A stretch of DNA of 64,000 nucleotides from the NCBI RefSeq assembly GCF_029543085.1, contig NZ_CP119967.1, forward strand, positions 6,083,001 to 6,147,000. Reading direction: 5' to 3'. Positions 1 through 8,001 of the stretch are shown here, one piece after another. The position numbers and the translations under genes are program-made. This DNA is from Pseudomonas sp. A34-9. Lineage in GTDB: Bacteria > Pseudomonadota > Gammaproteobacteria > Pseudomonadales > Pseudomonadaceae. Each line of letters begins with the position of its first letter. Position 1 is the first letter of the stretch. Under the pieces are notes generated by a model. That model did not search any database and had not been told where the DNA came from. It saw only the letters and a list, made by a program, of their open reading frames with translations.

Positions 1-2
1 AG

Positions 3-44
3 CGCGAAGAAGAGTTACGTAGCTGCATTGCCCAAATCCTGTGA
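3..44 (+). CDS. 3' end of an unidentified gene (partial)
   Basis: The first bases read in one plus-strand frame as REEELRSCIAQIL and then TGA at 42-44. The charged, helical character suits the C-terminus of a real protein. Another frame runs on to about base 108, so the assignment is uncertain. Too little is present to name a family. Confidence 0.3.
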   Translation, partial: REEELRSCIAQIL

Positions 45-223
45 GAACTGCGAACCAAGACTAGCGAGTTATCTATCGAATTAAAGCGGAAAATTTTGCT
101 TTGAAATATCGAGAAATACGATCAAGAGTCTGTGAGTGGCTTGTTAAGGAAAGATTAAAGGGAAAAGTGTGGCTGGATGTTGTTGCCGGGCAATGGATTT
201 GCGTTGTCTGAGCTGGCCCTGTG

Positions 224-299
224 GCGAGCAGGCTCACTCCTACAGTGACCGTATTCCAACTGCAGAAATGCGTCCCCCTGTAGGAGTGAGCCTGCTCGC
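224..299. repeat. REP-type inverted pair (family A)
   Basis: Two 22-base arms, GCGAGCAGGCTCACTCCTACAG at 224-245 and its complement at 278-299, face each other around a 32-base spacer. This is the common pseudomonad palindrome with core GAGC(A/C)(G/A)GCTC. The rest of the 45-365 gap holds only the terminator at 316-347. Confidence 0.8.
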
Positions 300-315
300 G
301 ATAGCGGTCTTACAG

Positions 316-347
316 GCAAAAAAAAGCGCGGCATAAACGCCGCGCTT
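316..347 (-). terminator. Rho-independent terminator of the amine oxidase gene
   Basis: A perfect 9-bp stem (AAGCGCGGC at 324-332, GCCGCGCTT at 339-347) with a 6-base loop is followed on the minus strand by a run of T. It lies 19 bases beyond the stop codon of the minus-strand amine oxidase gene. Confidence 0.85.
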
Positions 348-365
348 CTTCATTCACCGCAAGGC

Positions 366-2135
366 TTACTGCGCCTTGGTCTCCGTCGCCGCAGCAGGTT
401 TAGCCGCTGGCTTCTTCGCCGGTTCAGCTTTCTTCACTGCCGGTTTCGCCGCAGGCTTTTTCGTTTCGGTTTTCGCCGCAGGTTTCTTCGCCGCAGGCTT
501 GGCTGCCGCTTTCTTCGCTGGTTCAGCTTTCACCGGCGCAGCAGGCTTCGGCGCTTCCACCGGAGCTGGCGCTGGTGCCGGGGTCGGCGCGGGCGCTGGA
601 GCGACCGGAGCAGGCGCTGGCTCTGGCGCCTTCACAGGCTCTGGCTTCTTCTCGTCATCCGAACCGCCGAACAGATTAGTGAAGAAGTTGCCCTTCTTCG
701 CCGCCACGGCACCCGCCGCGCCTGCCGCTGCTGCAGCCGGCACCACTTTGACTGGCTCAAAGGATTTGCCCGCCGCCAGATCTTCAACCTGGCTGGCCGC
801 ACGCTGACCGGTGCGCAGTGCGCCTTCCAGCGTGCCCGGGTACAAGGTGTCGGTGTGTTCGCCGGCGAACGTCACGCGTTGCAGCGGACGCTCCCACAGG
901 CGCCAGAACTTGCTGATCTGGCCCGGGCCGTAAGCCAGGTACGCGCCGCCCATCGACGGGTCGGTGCTGTAGCGACGGATTTCATAACCGGTGAACGAGC
1001 CACGGGCCTGTGGATAAAACGCGTGCAGACGGATCAGCACCTGATCGACCATCTGCTTGTCGCCGAATGCCTGCATCACGCGGGCATTGTCGCCGGACAG
1101 GTTGATCACCACGTTGGCGCCGCCCTTCAGGGCAGGTTCGATCCAGAGCATGCCGAGACCTGCGTTGCTGTAGATCTCGCCGGACATGCGCGCCTTGCTT
1201 TCCCACACCGGCGTCTTGAACTTCAACATGATCTGGTCGCGCCAGCCGTAGTTGGTGCCCTTGATCGCGGCCATGTGCTGGGCATCCAGCGCCGGCGTCA
1301 AAGCAATCTTGTTCAGCGCACGCAGCGGCACAGCCAGTACCACGTAGTCAGCCTGGTAGCCAACACTGCCGACCTTGACGGTCACGCCGTCCTTGTCCTG
1401 ATTGATCGCCGACACCGGCGAGTTGGTCTTGATCGTCTTGATCTGTTTGACGAACGCCTGTGCCAGCACCTGGCTGCCGCCGACCAGACGCGAAGCACGC
1501 AGGTCACGGTCGGAGACGCCGCGATACACACGGTTCTGCTGGGCGAAATACAGCAGCGACAGACGCGAAGGTTCGTCGTAGTGAGTACGGATGTCCTGGT
1601 TGATCAACTGGCGCGCGGTGGCCGGCAGATTCTGCTTGTCGAGCCAACTCGCAACGGTGATCTGGTCCAGCGCGTGCAGGGTGCTGGTCGCCGCCGGGTT
1701 CTGCGGGTCGTCGATCGAGCGCGCCAGATCATCGAGGGTTTTCTGATAGCGCTTCAGGGCATCGGCGGTAGCCGGCTGCTTCGTCGCCAGATCGGCGGCA
1801 GAGAAATACTCGCCGTCGATCAGATAACCCGGCGTACGCACGAATTCCGGGGCCGGCGTGGTGCCGAGCTTGAAGGTCGAAACGTACTTGTTCAGCACTG
1901 GCTGCGTCTTGTCGTTGCCGATCCACTCGCTGGTGGCCATGCCCGAGCGCCCGCCCATGCTCGGCTTGGCTTCCAGCAGCGTGACCTGCCAGCCTTTGTT
2001 TTGCAGCTCATAAGCAGCGGTCAGACCCGACAGGCCGCCGCCGATCACGATTGCAGTTTTATCCTTGGCCAGCGCCGTAACGCTGAACAGCCCCAACATC
2101 ACCAGCGCACAGGCGCGCAGCCAACCGACAGACAT
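366..2135 (-). CDS. Flavin-dependent amine oxidase with histone-like C-terminal tail
   Basis: Predicted exported FAD amine oxidase (flavin monoamine oxidase superfamily), 589 aa. A hydrophobic signal-like segment covers residues 1-23. The dinucleotide-binding motif GGGLSGL follows at about 32, and the C-terminal FAD motif FAGEHT with the GALRTG region lies near 425-445. The catalytic part ends by about 460. The last 130 residues are low-complexity: first Pro/Ala/Glu-rich, then many Ala-Lys-Pro units like those of AlgP and histone H1. The gene is divergent from bioA. Substrate is unknown; polyamine or tyramine-like amines are possible. Family assignment is firm, substrate is not. Confidence 0.85.
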   Translation of the reverse strand: MSVGWLRACALVMLGLFSVTALAKDKTAIVIGGGLSGLTAAYELQNKGWQVTLLEAKPSMGGRSGMATSEWIGNDKTQPVLNKYVSTFKLGTTPAPEFVRTPGYLIDGEYFSAADLATKQPATADALKRYQKTLDDLARSIDDPQNPAATSTLHALDQITVASWLDKQNLPATARQLINQDIRTHYDEPSRLSLLYFAQQNRVYRGVSDRDLRASRLVGGSQVLAQAFVKQIKTIKTNSPVSAINQDKDGVTVKVGSVGYQADYVVLAVPLRALNKIALTPALDAQHMAAIKGTNYGWRDQIMLKFKTPVWESKARMSGEIYSNAGLGMLWIEPALKGGANVVINLSGDNARVMQAFGDKQMVDQVLIRLHAFYPQARGSFTGYEIRRYSTDPSMGGAYLAYGPGQISKFWRLWERPLQRVTFAGEHTDTLYPGTLEGALRTGQRAASQVEDLAAGKSFEPVKVVPAAAAAGAAGAVAAKKGNFFTNLFGGSDDEKKPEPVKAPEPAPAPVAPAPAPTPAPAPAPVEAPKPAAPVKAEPAKKAAAKPAAKKPAAKTETKKPAAKPAVKKAEPAKKPAAKPAAATETKAQ

Positions 2136-2357
2136 TCAGCGAACTCCGGAAATAACACAGAAAAAAGCAGTTGTGCGGGTCAGACGACCCAAAGAACCGC
2201 GAAGAATACGTTAGCCATCAAAACGCCGCCAGCGACGTCTATCGGCTCATACAAAGTAGCTCAATCGACACAATGGGTTGTCCCCGCGCGATGCATTGCA
2301 TAGGCTTGCGCGATTGTTTGCCCGCGCCTGACGCGAGCCGCCTCGAGGAGACTGTAA

Positions 2358-3764
2358 ATGGGCCTGAATAACCAGTGGATGCAACGCGACCTCGCGGTGT
2401 TGTGGCATCCCTGCACCCAGATGAAAGACCACGAACAGCTGCCGCTGATCCCGATCAAGCGCGGTGAAGGCGTCTGGCTCGAAGACTTCGAAGGCAAGCG
2501 CTACCTCGATGCGGTCAGCTCGTGGTGGGTCAACGTGTTCGGCCACGCCAACCCGCGGATCAACCAGCGCATCAAGGATCAGGTCGATCAGCTGGAGCAC
2601 GTGATTCTGGCCGGTTTCAGCCATCAACCGGTGATCGAGCTGTCCGAGCGACTGGTGAAGATGACGCCGGAAGGCCTGAACCGGGTGTTCTACGCCGATA
2701 ACGGTTCGTCCTGCATCGAAGTCGCGCTGAAAATGAGCTTTCACTACTGGCTCAATCGCAACCAGCCAAACAAGAAGCGCTTCGTCACCCTGACCAACAG
2801 CTACCACGGCGAAACCATGGCGGCGATGGCGGTCGGCGACGTGCCGCTGTTCACCGAAACCTACAAAGCACTGCTGATGGACACCCTCAAGGTGCCGAGC
2901 CCGGATTGCTACGGGCGCCCCGAAGGCATGAGCTGGGAAGACCACTCGCGCAATATGTTCGCCGCCATGGAACAGACCCTGGCCGAGAACCATGACAGCG
3001 TCGCGGCAGTGATCGTCGAGCCGCTGATTCAGGGTGCCGGCGGCATGCGCATGTATCACCCGGTGTATCTGACGTTGCTGCGCGAGGCCTGCGACCGCTA
3101 TGGCGTGCACCTGATCCTCGACGAAATCGCCGTTGGCTTCGGTCGCACCGGGACCATGTTTGCCTGTGAACAGGCCGGCATCCGCCCGGATTTCCTCTGC
3201 CTGTCGAAAGCCCTGACCGGCGGCTATCTGCCGCTGGCCGCGTGCCTGACCACCGACGAGGTCTACAGCGCGTTCTACGACGACTACCCCACCCTGCGCG
3301 CGTTCCTGCATTCGCACAGCTACACCGGCAACCCGCTGGCGTGTGCGGCGGCATTGGCGACGCTGGATATCTTCGAGCAGGACAACGTCGTTGAGCACAA
3401 CAAGGCCCTGGCCCAGCGCATGGCCTCGGCGACGGCGCATCTGGTCGATCACCCGAACGTCTCTGAAGTGCGCCAGACCGGCATGGTGTTGGCCATCGAG
3501 ATGGTCAAGGATAAAGCCACCAAAGAGGCCTACCCTTGGCAAGAGCGCCGTGGTTTGAAAGTGTTCCAGCATGCTCTGGAGCGTGGCGCGTTGCTGCGTC
3601 CGCTGGGCAGCGTGGTGTATTTCCTGCCGCCGTACGTGATCACCCCGGAGCAGATCGACTTCCTCGCCGAAGTCGCCAGCGAAGGCATCGACATCGCCAC
3701 GCGTGACAGCGTCAGCGTTGCCGTGCCAAAAGACTTCCACCCCGGCTTCCGCGATCCGGGCTGA
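2358..3764 (+). CDS. bioA: Adenosylmethionine-8-amino-7-oxononanoate aminotransferase
   Basis: Makes 7,8-diaminopelargonate from 7-keto-8-aminopelargonate with S-adenosylmethionine as amino donor, a late step of biotin synthesis in the cytosol. The 468-aa protein is a class III PLP aminotransferase: DEIAVGFGRTG carries the cofactor-binding Asp, and SKALTGGYLPLAA carries the Schiff-base Lys at residue 284. The N-terminal WHPCTQM motif is typical of BioA. A GGAG ribosome site at 2348-2351 supports the ATG at 2358. It stands apart from any other bio gene in the window, next to the divergent amine oxidase, as in P. aeruginosa. Confidence 0.95.
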   Translation: MGLNNQWMQRDLAVLWHPCTQMKDHEQLPLIPIKRGEGVWLEDFEGKRYLDAVSSWWVNVFGHANPRINQRIKDQVDQLEHVILAGFSHQPVIELSERLVKMTPEGLNRVFYADNGSSCIEVALKMSFHYWLNRNQPNKKRFVTLTNSYHGETMAAMAVGDVPLFTETYKALLMDTLKVPSPDCYGRPEGMSWEDHSRNMFAAMEQTLAENHDSVAAVIVEPLIQGAGGMRMYHPVYLTLLREACDRYGVHLILDEIAVGFGRTGTMFACEQAGIRPDFLCLSKALTGGYLPLAACLTTDEVYSAFYDDYPTLRAFLHSHSYTGNPLACAAALATLDIFEQDNVVEHNKALAQRMASATAHLVDHPNVSEVRQTGMVLAIEMVKDKATKEAYPWQERRGLKVFQHALERGALLRPLGSVVYFLPPYVITPEQIDFLAEVASEGIDIATRDSVSVAVPKDFHPGFRDPG

Positions 3765-3794
3765 TTCAAAATTTGTGGCGCCTGAACTGCCGCT

Positions 3795-3859
3795 TTCGCG
3801 AGCAGGCTCGCTCCCACAGGGGAATGCGTTCCAAATGTGGGAGCGAGCCTGCTCGCGAA
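3795..3859. repeat. REP-type inverted pair (family A)
   Basis: TTCGCGAGCAGGCTCGCTCC and the following CACA face their complement across a short spacer between bioA and rsmE. Arms are about 24 bases. No gene lies in the gap. Confidence 0.85.
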
Positions 3860-3907
3860 TGAAGTCGACACCGATCCACCTGATTCACATCTTTCCAGAG
3901 ACCCGAA

Positions 3908-4627
3908 ATGAGACTGTCCCGCTTCTTTATCGACGCCCCCCTGAGCACTGGCGAACACGAATTGCCGGAGGCCCAGGCGCATTACATCAGCCGCGTGCTG
4001 CGCATGGCCGAGGGCGATGCGGTGCAGTTGTTCGACGGCTCCGGCCAGGAATTTCGCGGCGCCCTGCTGGAAGTCGGCAAGAAGCGCGTGACCGTGCAGA
4101 TCGACGAGCAATTCGCCGGTCAGGTTGAATCACCGCTGCACATCCACCTCGGCCAGGGCCTGTCCCGGGGTGAGCGGATGGATTGGGCGATTCAGAAAGC
4201 CACCGAGCTGGGCGTGAATGAAATTACGCCTATCTTCAGTGATCGCTGCGAAGTGCGCCTCAAGGACGAACGCGCCGACAAGCGCCTGCTGCACTGGCGT
4301 CAGGTGGCAATCAGCGCGTGTGAGCAATGCGGGCGCTCGCGGGTGCCGGTGATTCATCCGCCGGTGCTGCTGGCGGACTGGATCAAGCAGACCGAAGCCG
4401 AGTTGAAACTGGTGCTGCATCCGGTGGCCGAGCCATTGGTGAGTCATGCCAAACCGGCAACTTTGGCGTTCTTGATCGGGCCTGAAGGTGGTTTGACGGA
4501 TGCCGAAGTCGAGCAGGCCAAAGGCAACGGCTTCCACGCCGCCCGCCTCGGCCCGCGCGTGTTGCGCACCGAGACGGCGCCGGTGGTCGCACTGGCGGTG
4601 GCCCAACAGCTTTGGGGTGACTTCTAA
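3908..4627 (+). CDS. rsmE: 16S rRNA (uracil(1498)-N3)-methyltransferase
   Basis: SPOUT-class methyltransferase of 239 aa that methylates N3 of U1498 in 16S rRNA, acting on the assembled 30S subunit. The N-terminal half is the PUA-like RNA-binding part. The C-terminal half carries the knot motifs LIGPEGGLTDAEVEQA and LGPRVLRTETAP, which bind SAM. Length is normal for the family. It follows bioA in the same direction after a REP pair, so it may have its own promoter. Confidence 0.95.
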   Translation: MRLSRFFIDAPLSTGEHELPEAQAHYISRVLRMAEGDAVQLFDGSGQEFRGALLEVGKKRVTVQIDEQFAGQVESPLHIHLGQGLSRGERMDWAIQKATELGVNEITPIFSDRCEVRLKDERADKRLLHWRQVAISACEQCGRSRVPVIHPPVLLADWIKQTEAELKLVLHPVAEPLVSHAKPATLAFLIGPEGGLTDAEVEQAKGNGFHAARLGPRVLRTETAPVVALAVAQQLWGDF

Positions 4628-4628
4628 G

Positions 4629-4794
4629 GCCCCATCGCTGGCAAGCCAGCTCCCACAAGAGATCCTGGGTTCGCACAAATGTTGTGTTCACTGGCTATCT
4701 ACTGTGGGAGCGAGCCTGCTCGCGAAAGCGGTGTATCAGCCAACATCAGCATCAGCTGGACTGACGCCTTCGCGAGCAGGCTCGCTCCCACAGG
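4629..4794. repeat. REP-type cluster (family A plus a variant single element)
   Basis: A single variant element (CGCTGGCAAGCCAGCTCCCA region, 4629-4658) is followed by an inverted family-A pair at about 4701-4794 with a 40-base spacer. The cluster separates the convergent rsmE and hemolysin-III genes and may help end transcription from both sides. Confidence 0.8.
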
Positions 4795-4813
4795 GGATTG
4801 GGGATGATTCGGT

Positions 4814-5431
4814 TTAGAGGACGTAAAACAAGATCGCGACAAAGTGCAGCAAACTCCCGGCAATCACGAACAGATGCCAGATCCCGTGCGCATGCCGCAA
4901 GCGGTGATCAAGGGCAAAAAAGATAATCCCCACCGTGTACAAAACCCCGCCCGACGCCAGCCAGGCAAACCCGGTGGTGCCCAGCGCCGCAATCAACGGC
5001 TTCACCGCCACCAACACAATCCAGCCCATCACTGCGTAAATCACGATCGACAGAATCCGCGCCTCCGAACGCGGTTTGATCTCCTGCAGGATGCCGATCA
5101 GCGCCAGCCCCCAGACAATCCCGAACAGCGTCCAGCCCCACGGCCCGCGCAGGGTCACCAGGCAGAACGGCGTGTAGCTGCCGGCAATCAACAGGTAGAT
5201 CGAGAAGTGATCGACCTTTTTCATGATCGCTTTCTTGCGCCCGCGCACGCTGTGGTACACGGTCGAGGCGCTGTAGAGCACCAGCAAGGTGAAAGCGTAA
5301 ATCGCCACACTGACAATCTTCCACGGGCTGCCGTCGAGGCTGGCAATCACCAACATCCAGACGCCGCCGACAAAAGCCGCCACTGCCCCGACCAGATGGG
5401 TCCAGGCGTTCAATCGTTCTCCGTGATACAT
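4814..5431 (-). CDS. Hemolysin III / YqfA family membrane protein
   Basis: Seven-transmembrane protein of 205 aa in the HlyIII/PAQR family. Family signatures are visible: VYHSVRGRKKAIMKKVDHF between the second and third helices, SYTPF, and DHRLRHAHGIWHLFV near the C-terminus. The conserved His and Asp residues are thought to bind a metal in PAQR proteins. The name hemolysin is historical, and its role in pseudomonads is unproven; membrane homeostasis is a reasonable guess. It is convergent with rsmE and divergent from the LysR gene, with a perfect palindrome between. Confidence 0.85.
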   Translation of the reverse strand: MYHGERLNAWTHLVGAVAAFVGGVWMLVIASLDGSPWKIVSVAIYAFTLLVLYSASTVYHSVRGRKKAIMKKVDHFSIYLLIAGSYTPFCLVTLRGPWGWTLFGIVWGLALIGILQEIKPRSEARILSIVIYAVMGWIVLVAVKPLIAALGTTGFAWLASGGVLYTVGIIFFALDHRLRHAHGIWHLFVIAGSLLHFVAILFYVL

Positions 5432-5520
5432 GTATCGCTTACCTCAATATTCGTTACGGCAGCGCGCAAGGCTCGGGCCTAGAGCGTAAAAGCGCAATGT
5501 TTCTGTTCAACACCAGGATC

Positions 5521-5597
5521 AAAAGATCGCAGCCTTCGGCAGCTCCTGCAGTGAGATCGCACTCCAATGCAGGAGCTGCCGAAGGCTGCGATCTTTT
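5521..5597. repeat. REP-type inverted pair (family B), perfect 30-base arms
   Basis: Arms at 5521-5550 and 5568-5597 are exact reverse complements over 30 bases, starting AAAAGATCGCAGCCTTCGGC and separated by 17 bases. It lies between the divergent hemolysin-III and LysR genes, only 44 bases before the LysR start, so it is probably inside that gene's leader. Confidence 0.9.
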
Positions 5598-5641
5598 GCT
5601 CTTCAAGGCACAATCGACGCATTCCAAAAAGAGTCCGCGCC

Positions 5642-6562
5642 ATGCTGATCGACGAAGAATTGACCCTGAAAAAACTCGAGGTGTTCCTCGCTTTCATGCG
5701 CACCGGCAACCTCGCCCGCGCCGCCGCCGAGTTGCAGACCAGCAACGTCAGTGTGCACCGCGCGATTCACTCGCTGGAAAGCGCCCTGCGCTGCCCGCTG
5801 TTCAAACACGAAGGCCGCAACCTGACGCCGCTGGAAAGCGCTTATGTGCTGGAGGAGCGCGCGCAGAAGCTGATCAACGACGTCGTCGAAAGCGTGCGCC
5901 TGACCCGCGAAGCGGCCGGGTTTTCCGCCGAACGCTTCAAACTCGGCTCGCTGTATTCACTGACAGTGAAAACCGTACCGCAACTGATCATGGGCCTGAA
6001 GATCCGCCGCAGCGAACTCAACATCGACCTGATCCTCGGTTCGAACATCGACCTGCTCTACAAGCTGAAAAACATGGAAGTCGACGCGATTCTGGTGTCG
6101 CTGGACGACAGCATCAACGACCCGGATTGCGAGCAAATTGCGCTGTTCTCCGACGACATCTTCCTCGCCACCCCGGCGGATTCAAAGTTCGCCCAGCGCA
6201 GTGAAGTGGACCTGGCGGAAGTGCGCGATGAAACCTTCATCACCCTGACCCAAGGCTTTGCCACGCATCAGGACGGCAACCGGGTGTTCAAGCAGGCGGG
6301 GTTCGAGCCAAAGGTGGCGATGCAGGTGAATGACATCTTCACGCTGTTGAGCATGGTCAGCTCGGGGGTGGGTTATGCGTTGCTGCCAGGAAGGATTGCG
6401 GCGGTGTATGAGAATCGGGTGAAGCTGATTCCGTTGCAGGAGAAGTACCGGTTGCAGCAGCACATTGGCGTGGTGTTTTTGAAGGCCAAGGAGAGGGATC
6501 CGAATTTGCTGGCGTTGCTGGCGGAGTGTCGGATGTATGCCAATCGCCAGACTGGGGTTTAG
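5642..6562 (+). CDS. mdcR: LysR-family regulator, probable malonate operon activator MdcR
   Basis: LysR-type regulator of 306 aa. The winged helix-turn-helix spans roughly residues 1-65 (LEVFLAFMRTGNLARAAAEL and following), with the co-inducer-binding domain from about 90 on. The ATG at 5642 is preferred because an upstream in-frame start falls inside the 5521-5597 palindrome. It sits at the end of the malonate cluster and converges on madM, so malonate or a derivative is the likely inducer. A LysR-type dyad is present in front of mdcA at 14082-14096. Family is certain; the MdcR role is inferred from position. Confidence 0.85.
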   Translation: MLIDEELTLKKLEVFLAFMRTGNLARAAAELQTSNVSVHRAIHSLESALRCPLFKHEGRNLTPLESAYVLEERAQKLINDVVESVRLTREAAGFSAERFKLGSLYSLTVKTVPQLIMGLKIRRSELNIDLILGSNIDLLYKLKNMEVDAILVSLDDSINDPDCEQIALFSDDIFLATPADSKFAQRSEVDLAEVRDETFITLTQGFATHQDGNRVFKQAGFEPKVAMQVNDIFTLLSMVSSGVGYALLPGRIAAVYENRVKLIPLQEKYRLQQHIGVVFLKAKERDPNLLALLAECRMYANRQTGV

Positions 6563-6579
6563 ATCAAGATCAACAGCTA

Positions 6580-6743
6580 CCCCCTCACCCCAGCCCTCTA
6601 CCCCAAGGGGGCGAGGGGGAAAGGGAGCAGATCTCCGTGGGTTTCAAGGCCTGAGTTCGACTCAGAGCTTTCAGGTCGATGTATAACGCCAAAACAACTC
6701 GGTCAGTCCCCTCTCCCTCCGGGAGAGGGTTAGGGTGAGGGGC
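6580..6743. repeat. MITE-like repeat (family C), copy 1
   Basis: About 164 bases with terminal inverted repeats CCCCTCACCCCAGCCCTCTA and GGGAGAGGGTTAGGGTGAGG. The interior contains CAGGTCGATGTATAACGCC and CTCGGTCAGTCCCCTC, shared with copies at 14107 and 36464. It fills the gap between the convergent mdcR and madM genes. No transposase is present. Confidence 0.75.
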
Positions 6744-6752
6744 TCTTGATCT

Positions 6753-7517
6753 TCAGCCCACAATCCCGCGAACAATGAAGAACAACAGCGATGGCCCCAG
6801 CAAACACCCAAGCCCGGTGTGGAACGTCGCCGTCAGCGCCCCATAAGGCACCAACCGCCGATCCGTCGCCGCCAGCCCCGCTGTCACCCCGCTCACCGTC
6901 CCGGCCAAGCCACCAAACACCATCGCCGAACGCGGGTTATCCAGGCCCATCCAGCGCGCCGCGACCGGCGTGCCGACCATCACCAGAATCGCCTTGATCA
7001 ACCCGGTGGCAATCGACAGCGCCATCACATCCGACGTCGCGCCAATCGCCGCGCCAGTCACTGGCCCGACGATGTAAGTCACCGCGCCTGCGCCAATGGT
7101 GGTCATGCTCACCGCATCGCGATAACCAAACGCCCAGGCCATGCTCGCGCCGACAATGAACGGCAGGATCGTGCCCAGCAGTAGCGCAATTACACCGATC
7201 ATCCCGGCCTTCTTCGCCTCGGTCGCCTGCACTTCAAAAGCGGTGGCAACAATCGCAAAATCACGCAGCATTGCCCCGCCCATCAGGCCGATGCCGGAGA
7301 ACAATGTCAGATCCGCCAAGCCTTTCTGCCCGCCAGTCATGGTGCCGCCGACCCACGCCAATACCAGCCCTATGACGATGGCGATCGCCGAGCCGTGAAT
7401 GCGTCCGAACGTCAGGCGTTTGGACAGAATCACCGACACCCACATGATCACGCCGACGAAGGCGAATGCAGTGACCAGCCCGTTGTGTTCCAGACCTTTC
7501 TCGATGAGATCCCACAT
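6753..7517 (-). CDS. madM: Malonate transporter subunit MadM
   Basis: Integral membrane protein of 254 aa with about eight hydrophobic segments, larger partner of MadL in the two-component malonate/Na+ carrier first described in Malonomonas rubra. Glycine-rich stretches such as GGTMTGGQKGLADL and AAIGATSDVMALSIATGL mark the family. It starts one base after the madL stop codon and is the last gene of the mdc operon, converging on mdcR. It supplies substrate to the decarboxylase encoded upstream. Confidence 0.9.
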   Translation of the reverse strand: MWDLIEKGLEHNGLVTAFAFVGVIMWVSVILSKRLTFGRIHGSAIAIVIGLVLAWVGGTMTGGQKGLADLTLFSGIGLMGGAMLRDFAIVATAFEVQATEAKKAGMIGVIALLLGTILPFIVGASMAWAFGYRDAVSMTTIGAGAVTYIVGPVTGAAIGATSDVMALSIATGLIKAILVMVGTPVAARWMGLDNPRSAMVFGGLAGTVSGVTAGLAATDRRLVPYGALTATFHTGLGCLLGPSLLFFIVRGIVG

Positions 7518-7518
7518 A

Positions 7519-7935
7519 TCAGCGGCCTCCTACCGGGGTGCCAACCGGCGTGATTTCCGCCGGTTCATCGGGCAATGGTTCACCCTTGTGAGTACGACTG
7601 ATCAAGGCAATCGTGCAGCCACAAACCACTACCGAACCAACCGCCGCCAGCACCGCCACCGGTCCACCATGCAGCGCCGTCACAACGTTCTGTTGCGCAG
7701 CCATTGCCACCACCACCGGAATGTACATCGCGCCCCAGAAGCCGACGCCCATCTCGCAATCCTTGGTCATGCCGCCGCGCTTCTGCATCCACAACCGCGC
7801 GCAGATCAACAGGATCATGGCAATGCCGACCCCGCCGACGTTGGATTTGACGCCCAACAACACGCCGAGCATGTCACCCATGATCACCCCTGCCAGCGTA
7901 CAGATCGCGAGCAGCGCCACACCGTAAATAATCAT
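7519..7935 (-). CDS. madL: Malonate transporter subunit MadL
   Basis: Small membrane protein of 138 aa with four hydrophobic helices, partner of MadM in malonate uptake. The ATG at 7935 (MIIYGVALL) is chosen over an upstream TTG. The tail is soluble and Pro-rich. It is separated from mdcH by about 66 bases, the widest gap inside the operon, yet no terminator is visible there. Known from the mad and mdc clusters as an obligate pair with MadM. Confidence 0.88.
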   Translation of the reverse strand: MIIYGVALLAICTLAGVIMGDMLGVLLGVKSNVGGVGIAMILLICARLWMQKRGGMTKDCEMGVGFWGAMYIPVVVAMAAQQNVVTALHGGPVAVLAAVGSVVVCGCTIALISRTHKGEPLPDEPAEITPVGTPVGGR

Positions 7936-8001
7936 TGTTGTAGTCCTCAAAGTGCATCGTCGAATGTTGTTTTTGTTGTTCGAAGCTTGAGTCGCGGCGG
8001 T

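Noticed and set aside
206..310. CRISPR-like arrays suggested by many repeated palindromes
   Set aside because: The repeats are inverted pairs scattered between genes, not direct repeats with regular spacers, and no cas genes are present.
855..2303. Long open frame (about 480 codons) on the plus strand opposite the amine oxidase gene
   Set aside because: It is antisense to a gene with clear FAD motifs, has a Arg/His/Gln-rich composition typical of shadow frames in GC-rich DNA, and shows no domain.
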